Shown here in pieces: positions 44,699 through 56,442 of a stretch of DNA of 64,000 bases (positions are counted from its first letter, which is position 1; each line of letters opens with the position of its first letter). A model generated the notes under the pieces. The model worked only from the letters and a program-made list of their open reading frames with translations. It was not told the origin of the DNA and searched no databases. Location of the stretch: assembly GCA_002150815.3 (NCBI GenBank), contig NDFF03000033.1, positions 124,001 through 188,000 of the forward strand, given 5' to 3'. This DNA comes from Grammothele lineata. Its lineage: Eukaryota > Basidiomycota > Agaricomycetes > Polyporales > Polyporaceae. A program made the position numbers and the translations under genes.

Positions 44699-45921
44699 GG
44701 GGGCGGCCCGTCCAGCTTCTGCTAGAAGGTGGCCATCCGCGCCCATGTTCGCCTGTCCTGCAATGAACCCGTTCATTTACGTCCTCCCATCAGATCAGAA
44801 CGGGGCTGCCGGCCGTGCGGTCGATGCCAGACGGAGTCTGGAGCTGGGCCGGAGAGACTGCTTGTAATGCGAGGATTAGCTTATTCGACGCACGTCCACA
44901 TACGGGCCATCACGAAAATGTGGACAGCGAACGGATTTGGTCCACGCGCTACCCGTGTGAGCTGAATACGTATACGGCGGTACCTGGTGGTAAATGGGCT
45001 CGAGTGAATTGGAACGTGCCTCGATATCCGAGTCCACGACGACCGCATCTGTTCGGGCGCGACAGAACCCTCGCTGAGCAATCACCCGTATGCTTACGGA
45101 CCGTTGGAACTTGAGGAGTCAGAAGATGGCGTTCGGACAGATGCCTAGGATGCTCGCAGGCAATTATCCTGTTGTTACGGCTGAGATTAACGGGCGGCCC
45201 CGGGTTTGGGAACCCCAGGAACATGATCAGGAGATCTAGGCAGCTGACCTTTGGGCACTGCCTACACATATGAGGAGACAAGCAGCGCGGTCCGGTCGTG
45301 GCGCAGCGAAAGAAAAAAGAGACGTAACAAAAACTTCTGCTGCGCTCTGCAGCGCATTGGAGGCCGGTCGCAGGAATATGCCTTTGTAATGCTATACGGA
45401 AGAGAGGGAAAACATCGTAAACGGCTAACCGTGGGCTCGTCGGTCCCGCGGGCGGTCGCATGGGGGAACGGATGTAGCTGGAAAGAGCTAGGCCTCGCGC
45501 AGGCCCAGTGCAACATAATATGCGGGCGGATGAGGCGGCAGCGCCTGGGGAGGGCGCGACGCGGCCGCTGAGGTAATAAAAGGAAGGGTAAGAGGCGGAT
45601 TGACTAGGTAATAAGCTTGTCGGCGGAGCATAGAACGGGGATAGTCGTCGGGGCAGGGTCTGTTTCAGAGTGTTGAGGTACGCCTATTCGGCGAGCGCCC
45701 TCATTTGAAAGCCTTGGCCGTAAGCGACTCGACTCCCGACGACGGGCTCCGCTGGACACTCCTTCCCTCTCCCATCGCTGCCACCCCGCACGCCATCCCC
45801 CGCGTTCTCTGGCCGTCGCTCAGAGCTGGTCGTGTCCGAGTCGTGCCCACCACCGTTCTTTCATCATCCCCCCCATCCATCACTCGCGTGTCGGACTTTG
45901 TCGAGGCTCGATTCGTCCAGC

Positions 45922-48900
45922 ATGGCCCATTCAAGTCTCAACACCGAAAACGTCAGCCCCGTTATTCCCCACCATTCCCCACTTCCCGTCCACCCGCTCT
46001 CCCCGACGTCGCCCAGCTCCCAGTCTGCATGGAAGTCAATATTCAGGATAGGCAGCCAATCGTCCAAGAAGGTCGCCAACGCCTCCCTCACCCTTGACAC
46101 CGCAGCGATTCACGCCGCTCCCGGCTCCCTCACCCCCTTGACTTCCGCTGCCTCTTCGATTCCCACCCTCCTCGCCTCACCGGATCAGCGGTCGTCCTAC
46201 AACTCGTCGAACACGCCCTCAAGTGACTCCAACCCGCCTATGCCGACACGAGCCCCGCACCAGACCCCACCGACCCCAGATTACTTCCAGCACGGCCCCT
46301 CCTCCGAGCTCGAGCCGCCCTCCTCGTACTCATCGGAAAAGGCGCGGCCCAAGAAGCGGTCGGACAAGCAGCAGAAGATGCTCGGCCGCAAGGCGCCGCA
46401 AACCGCGAACTCGTCCCAGCTCTCGTTTATGCCCCCGACCCCCACGACGCCGTCCTCGCGCGGGGGCCCGCTCTCGCCCAAGGCGATCGGCGCGAACGCG
46501 TCGCGCTTCATCCGCCGTGTCGCTTCCGCCCCGAACGCCAAGGGCCTCTTCGCGCTCAGCGGCCGCTCGGGCGGCGCGGGCTCGACGACGAAGAACGGCC
46601 TGCTCTCGCCCGGGGAGGCCGTGCCGCCGATGCCCGAGTCCGAGCAGGGCACGAATTCGCTCGAGACGCTGTCCTCGGCGTCGTCGAGGGGCGCGCCGTC
46701 TCGCTCAGCGAGATCGGCGAGCACCAGCACCGGGCATAAGACGAAGGACCGGATCATGAATACACAGACGACGGATGGGCCGGGGAAGATTGCGTTTAGG
46801 AGGACGTATTCGAGCCATTCGATCAAGGTCAAGTCGGTGAGTCGAGCTTCCGTTCTTGCATCACGACGCCGCCGTAACCAAGCATCGGATCGGCTATGTG
46901 TAGGTGGAGGTGGGTCCGGGCAGCTTCCACAAGATTAAAATGCTGGGAAGGGGTGATGTGGGGAAGGTGTATCTTGTGCGGGAAAAGAAGAGCGCCAAGC
47001 TCTTCGCAATGAAAGGTGCGCGTCGTCGTATCGCCGCTGGTATTAGACCAGATCGTCCTGAACCAGGCTTGTGCAGTCCTCTCGAAGAAGGAGATGATAG
47101 AGCGAAAGAAGATCAAGCGCGCACTGACGGAGCAAGAGATCCTTGCGACGGCTAATCACCCCTTCATCGTCACCCTCTACCACTCTTTCCAATCGGAGAA
47201 CTACTTGTACTTCTGCATGGAGTACTGCATGGGTGGCGAGTTCTTCCGCGCGCTGCAGTCGCGGCCCGGAAAGTGTCTATCGGAAGATGCTGCTCGGTTC
47301 TACGCTGCGGAGGTGACGGCAGCGCTCGAGTACCTCCACCTCATGGGCTTCATTTACCGGGACTTGAAGCCAGAAAGTGCGTGGTTTACCGGTGGATCCG
47401 GCCCTCCGTGGCGTCTCCCGCGAAGGGCTGCTTCCTCTGTCTCCCCGTGCTGTGCTGACTGCCACGACGTCATCAGATATCCTACTACACCAATCTGGGC
47501 ACATAATGTTATCAGATTTCGACCTGGCGAAACAGTCCGGCGAGCGTGGTGGTGCCCCCGCGACAATACACACGGAAGAGAACGGGGTATGCCACGCGTC
47601 TTCCATGTGTCTGTCACCGTGCCTGACCGTTTGGCATTCCGCTTCTCAGACGCCCCTAATCGACACTCGAGCGTGCACCGCAGACTTCCGGACAAATTCC
47701 TTCGTCGGCACAGAGGGTCAGTGGCACATCTTCCAGTGAGACCGGCGGCAGAAGAACGATGCGCTGACGGGGAGACCTTCCTCACTTCCTCAGAGTACAT
47801 CGCTCCCGAGGTCATTCAGACGTCGGGTCATACCTCTGCCGTGGACTGGTGGACATTAGGGATTCTCATCTATGAGATGATCGTGAGTGAAGAGTTCATC
47901 TTACAGGCTCCGGATCTTTAGCGAGAGTCTCGCTGACGTACTGGGGTCTTCCACAGTACGCGACAACTCCGTTCAAGGGTGTCGAAAGGAACGACACGTT
48001 CCACAATATATTGAACCTACCAGTTCATTTCCGGGATGCCCCGAAAGTGTCACCGTACGCACGCTCCGCTCTCGTTTTGTCGTATACTCGGCCACTAACG
48101 CTGCCGCGATATGACTATTACGTGCTGCTACACATAGCGCTGGCAAAGACATCGTCACGCGTTTGCTCGATAAGCGCGAATGGACCCGTCTAGGCAGCAA
48201 GAGCGGCGCGTCAGAGGTCAAGCAGCACAAGTGGTTCGCTAAAATCAATTGGGGCTTGCTACGGAACACGCAACCACCGGTGAGTTTCTCACCATCCTCT
48301 CACCCTGTTGGGCCCACCCGGTGCGCGGGCGGTTGGACGGTCATGCGTCTATATGCGCTCTAGCCTCCCACGCACATGTGTTATTGGGGGTGATGCGCCC
48401 GCACTCGCAGCTCGGCAAGCCTAGCGGGAGTATATGTATGCGCCGATGTATTGGGTTGGCCGTTGGGCGGCTGATAGGCTCTCAACGGCCAAGTCGCTAG
48501 GTGCGGCGCGCTGAGATCTATCATCTGGCATTAAGGATTTGCCGGAAAAAGAAGATCCGCCGCACCCCCGCACACCGATCCCGATTGACGCGAGAGCAAG
48601 ATTGGGTCGGTCATCTTCTCGCTTGTAGCTACGCGGGACGGGTCCCGTCGTGGTGTCATCTCACCACGCCGGCCTCCGTCTCGTATTCCCATTTCGTCGT
48701 CTTCCGTGTCCTCGTTGCTTAGCCGACTGCTCGTCTCGGCCACAGCCATTCCCCGTCTTGTGTTCTGTTGCTGCTCAGTCCACTCGCGATATCTCTCTCC
48801 ATCAACTTTTACCTATACTCATCCATCTTCCGCAGATCGTACCCACCGCTTCCAACGGAGTGGACGCGGTGAACTTCCGGCAGATGCACGAGTCAACGTC

Positions 48901-49066
48901 GCTGAACCTCGAAAGGCAGACGCCTATCAAGGGCGTCGCAGGATCAAATATCCCCGGCTCCCCCGGCCTGCCCGCGGACGATGGGCTGGACCCGTCGCCA
49001 CACAAGCCCACGGACGAGTTCAGCGCCTTCTCAAGTATAACGCTGCAGTACGACGGCGAGAGCTAG
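45922..49066 (+). CDS. AGC protein kinase, NRC2/Fpk1 (flippase kinase) family
   Basis: Kinases of this group phosphorylate and activate plasma-membrane lipid flippases and control polarity. The first exon (45922-46836, 305 codons) is a disordered Ser/Pro-rich N-terminus. The kinase domain opens with [20 protein letters not shown], and the Lys of LFAMK precedes an intron. It continues [31 protein letters not shown] (the Asn codon completed across an intron), then [13 protein letters not shown] in place of DFG is typical of this AGC subgroup. The activation loop has [34 protein letters not shown] and [17 protein letters not shown] follow, then [18 protein letters not shown]. The C-terminal tail ([17 protein letters not shown] to YDGES) follows a 555-bp intron (48280-48834). 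About 700 residues in all, and every catalytic motif is present. Confidence 0.9.
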
Positions 49067-52000
49067 GCGGACCCGCGCCTTTTGTGGCGGCGTGGGATCA
49101 CCCGTGTCTCACTTCCGTGCCGTCGCGGAGGTTCTGTGGGCATTGGCGTGTCTTGGAAGGTGAAACTGTCGATGCGGTCGGTGCGTGCCTCGACTCGCCG
49201 TCGGGGATGCTCGAGGGGTTCATCTGGATGTTCGATTTGGTTGCCGATCGGCGAACTACCGATGGCCAACCCTCACGATCGCGGGAGCCGGTCGGAGTAC
49301 GCTGCGTCGGTGACCTGATGCGAACGATCCCCTATACTCTCCCCCGACACTCTCGGTGTTCTTCACGTTCTCTCTCATTCGCCTCCCTGTGCTTCCTCCG
49401 ACCCCGCGCGGCTCGGGCTCTACCGCCGGGCCGTGGTCGCGGAACGAAAGCTGATTTCCTCGCCCTGATTTCCTCGCATTCGCTGTATGCATGCTGTTCT
49501 CCGGATCGACCACTATTATTGCTTATTGTGTATGCACCCGCTCCTCTTTGTCTCTGACGCATATCACCGCTTCTCTCGTTGGGTAGACTGTCGATCGTGC
49601 CTGGGGACTCTGCGCATTACTCGCCCAGATCCTGTACACGACCGGCTTGGACGTTTTTGCTTGGTTACTGGTAGTGTCGCCGCCTTCCTCGCTTCCCCAC
49701 ATCACATCTTTGCATTCTGCGTCGTCCACTCGTTCTCCCGTCCCACTCGCTCGTTCTCTCGCTCTCACTCTCCCCGCACATCACGCACAGAACCCATTAC
49801 CACCAACTGTATTATTTACCCCTCCAAATCCTCTTCTCCCACTTTACGCAATCGCCCTCGCTTCATATATCGGCTTTCTATCCGCCACCACACAACAATA
49901 CCGTACTCGTAAATACGTAAACAATTTTTAGCACTACTACCCACTGACGCTGCTCGTTGCTTACTCTGTATAACCCAGTTACCCTCCCGAGCCGTAGCTA
50001 TCTCTCCCCACGGCACCCTTGGCGTTCCAGTTACAGTTCGTCAGGGTCCGTTTCACGTACCGTTGTCGTTTCGTCATCCCTCGACTTCGCTGCGTACCAC
50101 CATAGAATACCATCTAGGTTACGAGCTCGGGTCTCCCCGTAATGTTTCCTCCTCATCAGTCCTCTCTCTACAGCCGTGCCTGGATCTCAACCTTTCTCTC
50201 CACCCATTTCTCCACGGACGTGATGTGTGTGCCAACCCTGTCAAGGGTCGGGCGGGGGAAGTACGGGACAGCCGAAAATGAATTCGCGCCCCGTACGGAG
50301 AAGAACCGAGATGTGCGTCTTCGAATTCATAGCATATACCGGTGCTGGGGGACGTCGACGTCGCTAATACCCGCGAAGCTAGACTAGCTCGCCCGAGGAC
50401 GCGTCTGAGCCCCTGGGTGCGTGTGCGTACCAGCGCGGCTCCCCCTCATCGCGCGACGCTCGATGCGCGCGCGCGTCCCGCGGCCGCGCCCGGAGAAGAA
50501 GCCCCAGGCCCCGCGAGAGCTTGATCAGGCGCACCACGGCCGAGCGTGAGATGTTCAAGCCTGAAGTTGGAATTCACGACATGACAGCCGGGCGTCGACA
50601 TGGACATACTCACGCGCGCGGCCGCAGGGGCTGCTGAGAGCTCGATCCTCTCCTAGCTCGAATGCGGTGCCACCGGGGAGCGGTGCTCCTAGAGCTGTGC
50701 GGGTCATCATCAGGAGGAGCGTGCTGGAGAGGCTCGCGGCTGGCGTCTGGGTGGTGGCAGCAGCAGCGCTGCGGCCCATCGCTCTCACACACCGCACCTC
50801 GCATACACGATCATCCGTCATTCGAGTGTTGCGTGCAGTCTGGCATCGTCCACTGGTCCGTGTGTGTGCGCTCGTGCCGCGGTGGCGGCGCGCTATCAGC
50901 GCATCTGAACCCTCTTCCTTTCTTCGAACTCCGGGGGCCCTGCCTCAGGCCTCACACTGAGGCTCGCCACGGGCCTCTTCCTCGGTGGCAATAGCACGAG
51001 AGGGGGACGGGGGCGGAGAACGTCAGCGCCGCACGTTTCAAGGAGGAACGCATTCCGCGTTCGAGAGCTTGTTCGTCCAGCCGAGGGGGGAGGCTCGCCG
51101 CTCCCTCGCGTGCCCCGTACGGAGATCATGCATCATAGCCCAGAGATCTCGCTCGTTCGTTTGCGCAGGCGGCGCACTGCGGGCCTTCATCCTCGAGGAG
51201 GGGCAGCCAGGGCCGCGGCCGCGGCCGCCGGCTGAGCTTGAAGGGCGGGCGGGAGGAGGGGGCGTGTGCGGGGTAAAGGGAGATTGGGTCTTCCTACCAC
51301 CTAAGCACGCCAGGGGTCGCCCGGCGACCCTGCCCACCCTTGCGCGCGCACGAGAGGATTCGCGGTAGGCCAATTCGTTATTGGGCCGTCCATGGGACCT
51401 CTCGTTCGATCGCGCATGGCGCGCGACCGTCCTCTCCGTCCTCCGCTGTCCCTCGGCCTGTCGAGGCACGGTGAGCTGTCTAATGCACGCGTTTCGATTT
51501 TGGCTAACGGTGCGGCGCATAGACGGCCGATACGTGCAGGCCCTGCGGCGCGGGCGCGTACGTGCGCAATGAGGTGTGCCACCTGGGTCCTAGGCGCGCT
51601 GGTATACGTTCAGAGCGGCTTACAGCTCCGTATCTCATGGTGGAACACGCGAGCGCGTTCGCTCGCGCCTACAAATGCATAAGCACATGTGTCTCCGCGG
51701 GTATGTATCACACTGCGCCGGCGGGACGGCCGGTTGACAAGACAGGTGGGAAGCCGTAAAGTCATACAATTGCATGCAAAAGAGAGGTGGCAGCAGCACC
51801 ATCCGCGCACATCATGGCATCATGGATCATATGGGGCCCCTCCAGATCGCTGGCACAAAGTCGACGTTTGGAGGGGGAAGCACCCTCCAGGCAGTGGCGA
51901 GGAAGCCCGCACGGGGCGCCTCTGGGGGTGCAGGGATCAATCAGTCCGTAAGTACGTCCCGTCGCCCGTGCATCCCGTATCAGGACCACAGCTCTCGCTG

Positions 52001-54304
52001 GCAGGGTCCGTGGGGCTGGAGAGCGAGGCAGCAGCCGCCGTGTCGCGATGAATTAAATGGCGACTGACAGTGCCACTGTGGCAGGGAGCTGTCATGGCGC
52101 GTCTCCTGGAGGGGCCAATATTGACGGTCGCGCTGGAGCAGCTGCTGTCGCCTGCCTGTCGGTCTGTATCTGTCGCTGCCCTGCGCGTTGGACGTTCGCC
52201 GAGGCTCGGGGGGCTGCGAGCCCTGGCCGACGGTCGTGCCCGCGGCGGTTGCGGGGTATGGTTAGGGTATGGTTAGTGCTCTATCGCGGATGCGGGCGCG
52301 GCGGAGTCGGAAGCGGGGGGCGCTCGGCTGCGGCGTTCGAAATAGAGGGCATCGTGGAGAACAGGTTAGATCTCAGCGAAGGGACGAACAGGGGGCGGAA
52401 ATAATAGCCGGAGGGATGGCTCCTGGCTGAGAGGCGCGCGCGGGAGAGGCAGCTGGGTGGCCGCACAGGCCCCGCGGCCGGTGGTGGAGAGAGGCAGGCG
52501 CAAGCCCTATCGGAATACTTTCCTAATCCTTGCTCGTGGGCAGCCAGGGGGATGGGGATATCAGCAGGTGCATCATCGATCGGTCCGTGCGCAGCGCTTC
52601 GTGCGTTTGAATGCGGGCGACCGGCGAACTTTGAATTTTTAGATGCAGGCACGGGCAGCTCCTGGGGGGCGGGCGCCCGCCGATAGGGAGAGCCTTGCGT
52701 ACGAGCACGCGCGGGGGGATAGCGATGACAGCGCAGGAAACGCAAAGAGCGCGCCGGGCGGGGGAGGGGGAGGAACTTCGGAGGAGCCGGCGGAAGGAGC
52801 CCAGCTTGCGACTGGCGTCGGGGTGGCGGGCGGGAGCGGCCGCGGCGGACGACAGATCCGGGAAGGGAAAGGGTCGTAGACATGCGGCGGACGATGGGAC
52901 GAGCGGCGTCGGGGCCAACGCCTTTGTGGCGCAGAAGCGGGGTGCCTGCGCGTGTGCGGGCGAGAGGCGTGCTGGGGGCTTCTCGCTGCCGGGACGGGCC
53001 TCTGCGGCCAGAAAGTCAGGATGCTTCGTCGGCTGGCTCTTTTACCTCCTTCGCGCCTTCTTCTCGCGCGCGGGAGGGCTCTCGCTATGCGGCTCTCTTA
53101 CGGAATGTGCGCGCGAGGGCGAGATTCGAGAGCGACGATGATGACGACGAGCTGCAGCGTGCCCGTGTGCCGGCACCGTTCGCGGACGCAAATTCAAGGA
53201 GGCGAGTCGAGAACGGGCGGCCCCGCGGCGAGATTGCCGGGGTGTAGTGGCAGCTCGAGATCGGAGCGGACGCTGTGGCACGCTCGCACGCGCTGCCTGC
53301 GCGCGTCGGGAGCGCGACCGGAGGGGGCAGAGGGAATCGGGCGCGGCGGAGGCCAGAGGCCAGTGGCCAGGGACGCGGGGCTTGTCGCGGGCAGCCAACG
53401 GGCGGCGGAGCTGGAGGACGCTGGCTGCTGGCGGTGGCGGGCGGTGGAGGCGGGCTCTGGCGGGCTCACGGAAAAAGCTGTGCTGGGGAGTACACAGGTG
53501 ATCGGGGAGCGCGGCGGGCCGGAAAGGGCTAGCGCGGATGAAGATCGTGGGGGCCCGTGAAGGTTGGGTCGCACCCTCGAATGGGATCGGCCAATGGGAG
53601 GGCGACAAAGTACGGAATGAGGGGGCGAGAGGGCGGGTGCCGAGATGCCGGGGGTCGCTGGCAGCGGAGGAGAGGGCGTCGGACGGAGGCTGGCTGGGAC
53701 CCGGCGGAGCGGGCGGGGGCGCGGACGGGGCAGCACCTGGCAGCACGGACGATCTGAGCGAGAGGAGAGCGTGAGAGGAGAACGTGACGCGGCGGTGGCC
53801 TCTGGAGGCAGACGCACGGCGCGGCTGGAGACTGAGAGGGAGAGAGGTGGAGGTGCAGAAATGGATCGGGTACGGCATGCGGAGAGGAAAGTGCCGAGGA
53901 GGACGGCCGGATTTAGACGGGGATGTTCGATCAGAGGGTCTGACTGGATCCATCGGCGGGGCGTTCTGGAAAGACGGGGTGACTGGCAGCGAACTCTATT
54001 CGAGGAGTGTGACGGCGGGGACGACCCCGGGCACCGCGAGGACGATGATGACCGGTCGGTCGAGGATTCTATGTCCACCGCTCGGCGCAGAGGGCCCTCG
54101 CGCGGGCTTCCTTTTCTGCGCCCCCAGCCGAGCCCTCTCCTCGAGCTCGCGCCGCCCTAAAAGTGTTGCGTTCGTCTGCCCTTGTTCTCCCATCCCCTCC
54201 TTCGGCCAGCCCTCTTCGGCCAAGAGAAGTCCGTCCTCCTTCTCGCTCCGCCTCGTGTCCTTCATTACCTCCTCTCTCCTCCCGCCTTCCTCCCTCTGCA
54301 CGCC
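49067..54304. other. 5.2-kb intergenic region upstream of the HSF-type gene
   Basis: This stretch has the kinase 3' flank and a pyrimidine-rich part (about 49.3-50.2 kb), then GC-rich sequence with parallel open frames. About 52.65-53.95 kb is strongly G/A-rich on the plus strand, and 54.10-54.30 kb is C/T-rich just before the HSF-type ATG. The plus frame 53784-54926 and minus frames 53042-53953 and 53194-54078 arise from this bias and show no domains. A short direct repeat GGGTATGGTTA occurs twice at 52256-52276. No gene is supported. Confidence 0.4.
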
Positions 54305-56442
54305 ATGTCTGCAGACCTCTATCCTCAGTCCGCCTACGCCGCTCCCCGCTCCTCCTACCCCTCCCGCCCCGACCAGCAGCAGTACCCGCTCTCCACCCCC
54401 TCCAACGTCGTCTACCCGCCCCAGCTCCTCCCCTCCCAGCCCTCGCTCTCCGACCCCCAGACTCCCGACGCAAGCTCCCACCCGTCCCCGCGCGAGTCTC
54501 AGTCGCCCAAGCAAGACAGCGCGTCCCCTCCAAAACAAGATGGCGCGCCCCAGCAGCAGCCCGCGAAGCCCCAAGCCACATTCCTCACAAAGCTATACGC
54601 GTACGTTCCTCGACGCGTCTTCTCCAGCACCGCTTGCTTACCCCGCATCAAGCCTCCTCGAACGCCCGGAGAACCACCACATGATTCGCTGGGACCCCGC
54701 CGGAGAACACATCATTGTCGAGCGGCCAGAGCAGCTCGCTCTCCACGTCCTACCGAGCGTGTATCGCCAGTCGCGCTTTGCGAGCTTCTCTCGGCAACTT
54801 AACGTGAGTTCACCTTGCCCTGTCACTGCTTGCAGTCCGAGCTGTGCTCACGCTGGCGCGCGTGCGGCTGCAGATCTACGGGTTCATGCGCAAGGTCAAC
54901 CTCCGCAACGTCGATCCCGCCATTGACGACCCGGACGCGAGCACTTGGTGTAAGTCGTTTCCGACTATATGCGCGCCAGCGGCGCGAGGTCTCACCACGC
55001 GTTCCAGCGCACCCCACCCTCAACAGGCACTCTCCTCCGGACGTCGTGGCGAACTTCAAGCGCCGCGTCCCGCCTCGCCTCCCAAAACCCCGCAAGCGGG
55101 ACAACGAGGTTCCGCAGATCCCTCCGCCTCGGTCTGCCATCGGTACGGGTCACGTCCCCCTCTCTATACCTGCTGGTGATTTATCACCGTACAAAGGTGG
55201 ACGTGCGCGCGGGTTTTCCGCGCCAGGCTCGTTTACGCCCCTGGGTCAGCCCGGTGCTACCGGATGGGGCGCAGGCTACCCCCGCTCCACCTTGCCTCCT
55301 CTCAACGTCCCCTCCGACTCGTCGCTCTCGCACGGGGGCATGTATTCTCACGGCTCGCATACCCTTCACCCCGTTACCCCCTCTGAAGATACCCAGTCCT
55401 CGGCCTACGGCTCCTTGGGCTACTCGGGCTCCGCCCGTGACTCTATGATGCTCCCCTCCCCCACGTCTCAGTACCAATACCCCGACCAGCAGAGCAACTG
55501 GTCCTTCTCCCCCGGCGGCGCGTCGACCGCCCACTCGTCCGGGTCGCTTTCCAGCCTGCTAAACCCCAGCAGCAACGGTTACTCCAACTCTTCCCGTCCT
55601 CAGCCGTCCGCTATCAATACCGCCTATACGTCTTCGTACCCGTCCCTCAGCCGCTCGCACCACAGCGCGGGACCTGTCTCCCCGGATAGCCGGCCAACAT
55701 CGGGCTATTCTGCGTCTTCAATGTCTTCTCTGCCCACGCCGTACGAAGATTCCAGCTCGCAGCACTTTGCGCACGACTACTCTCGACCCGGGTCTGGCCA
55801 CCACCGCCCGATGAGCCCCACCTCCTCGCGCCCACCGTCGTCCAAGTCGTACGCCAACGGCGGTTCTTTGAGCATCAGGCGCGAGCGCAGGCACAGCCAG
55901 GCCATGTCTCCCTACCCCTCGCCGTATTCGGAGCACCCCTCGCAGAGGCCGTCGACGTCGCCGCACCCTGCCGATGACCATTCTGGCAGTGGTGCGATCC
56001 CGCGCGTTCGGAGCATGATCCAGCTCCCGTCTGTCGATTCGTACAATTTCAACCCAGCGCAAGGCGACTTCGCGTACGCCGTCGACGAGAACAACGGCCA
56101 CGGCGCTGGTATGTACGGTGGCATGCCCTCGCGGAGCGTGCGGCCTTCGACGAGCGCGTCGTCGTTGAGCACGACGAGCTCTGCCGCGAACACCCCGGGC
56201 GCGGACGGCTATGGCAATGGCGCGGCGGATGCGGACATCACGCGATGTGAGTGAGTCCGCTTCACTGAGTGGCGTCGGTCTCGTCCGGGTGCATGTCTTG
56301 CCGTCCTCCGCTAGGGTGCATCCGACGGCCTTCGAGTAGTGAGGAATTGCGTGCTGACGACGTGTCTCATCCAGATTCACCCGACTACGGCTTCGTGCCG
56401 ATGAACGAACACCTCCCCCAATACGCTAAGCCCGAGTTGTGA
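54305..56442 (+). CDS. HSF-type DNA-binding transcription factor
   Basis: The DNA-binding domain is a heat-shock-factor winged helix spread over four exons: TFLTKLYALLERPENHHMIR, VERPEQLALHVLPSVYRQSR and FASFSRQLNIYGFMRKVNL, then a wing with DASTWSHPTLNRHSPPDVVA NFKRRVPP and the basic RLPKPRKR. The FASFSRQLN-x-YGF recognition helix is intact. An N-terminal Gln/Pro/Ser-rich tail of about 95 residues precedes it, and a Ser/Tyr/Pro-rich region of about 400 residues follows. No leucine-heptad trimerisation region (HR-A/B) was evident, so this is more like Sfl1/Skn7-side HSF-domain regulators than canonical Hsf1. The last exon reads SPDYGFVPMNEHLPQYAKPE before the TGA at 56440-56442. Five GT-AG introns are seen or needed. 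Targets are unknown. Confidence 0.88.

Larger units (their letters stand above)
37853..45921. other. 8-kb region without recognisable genes
   Basis: Many open frames of 60-300 codons exist, but none shows a known domain, and I could not assemble spliced models. The more protein-like ones are 38818-39608 (plus, two parallel frames), 40012-40272 (minus, 86 residues, ATG start MADNLWTIELERVAPEVVVG), 40149-40859 (plus) and 42258-42680 (plus). From about 42.8 to 44.7 kb, GC is high and several frames are open at once. A 7-bp tandem repeat lies at 44664-44698. No transposase or reverse transcriptase motif was found by eye. Confidence 0.4.

Noticed and set aside
53042..54078. Two overlapping minus-strand frames of 303 and 294 codons
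   Set aside because: They are parallel frames in a region with strong purine bias, composed mainly of Arg, Pro, Ser and Ala, with no domain or start context. They are explained by stop-poor sequence.
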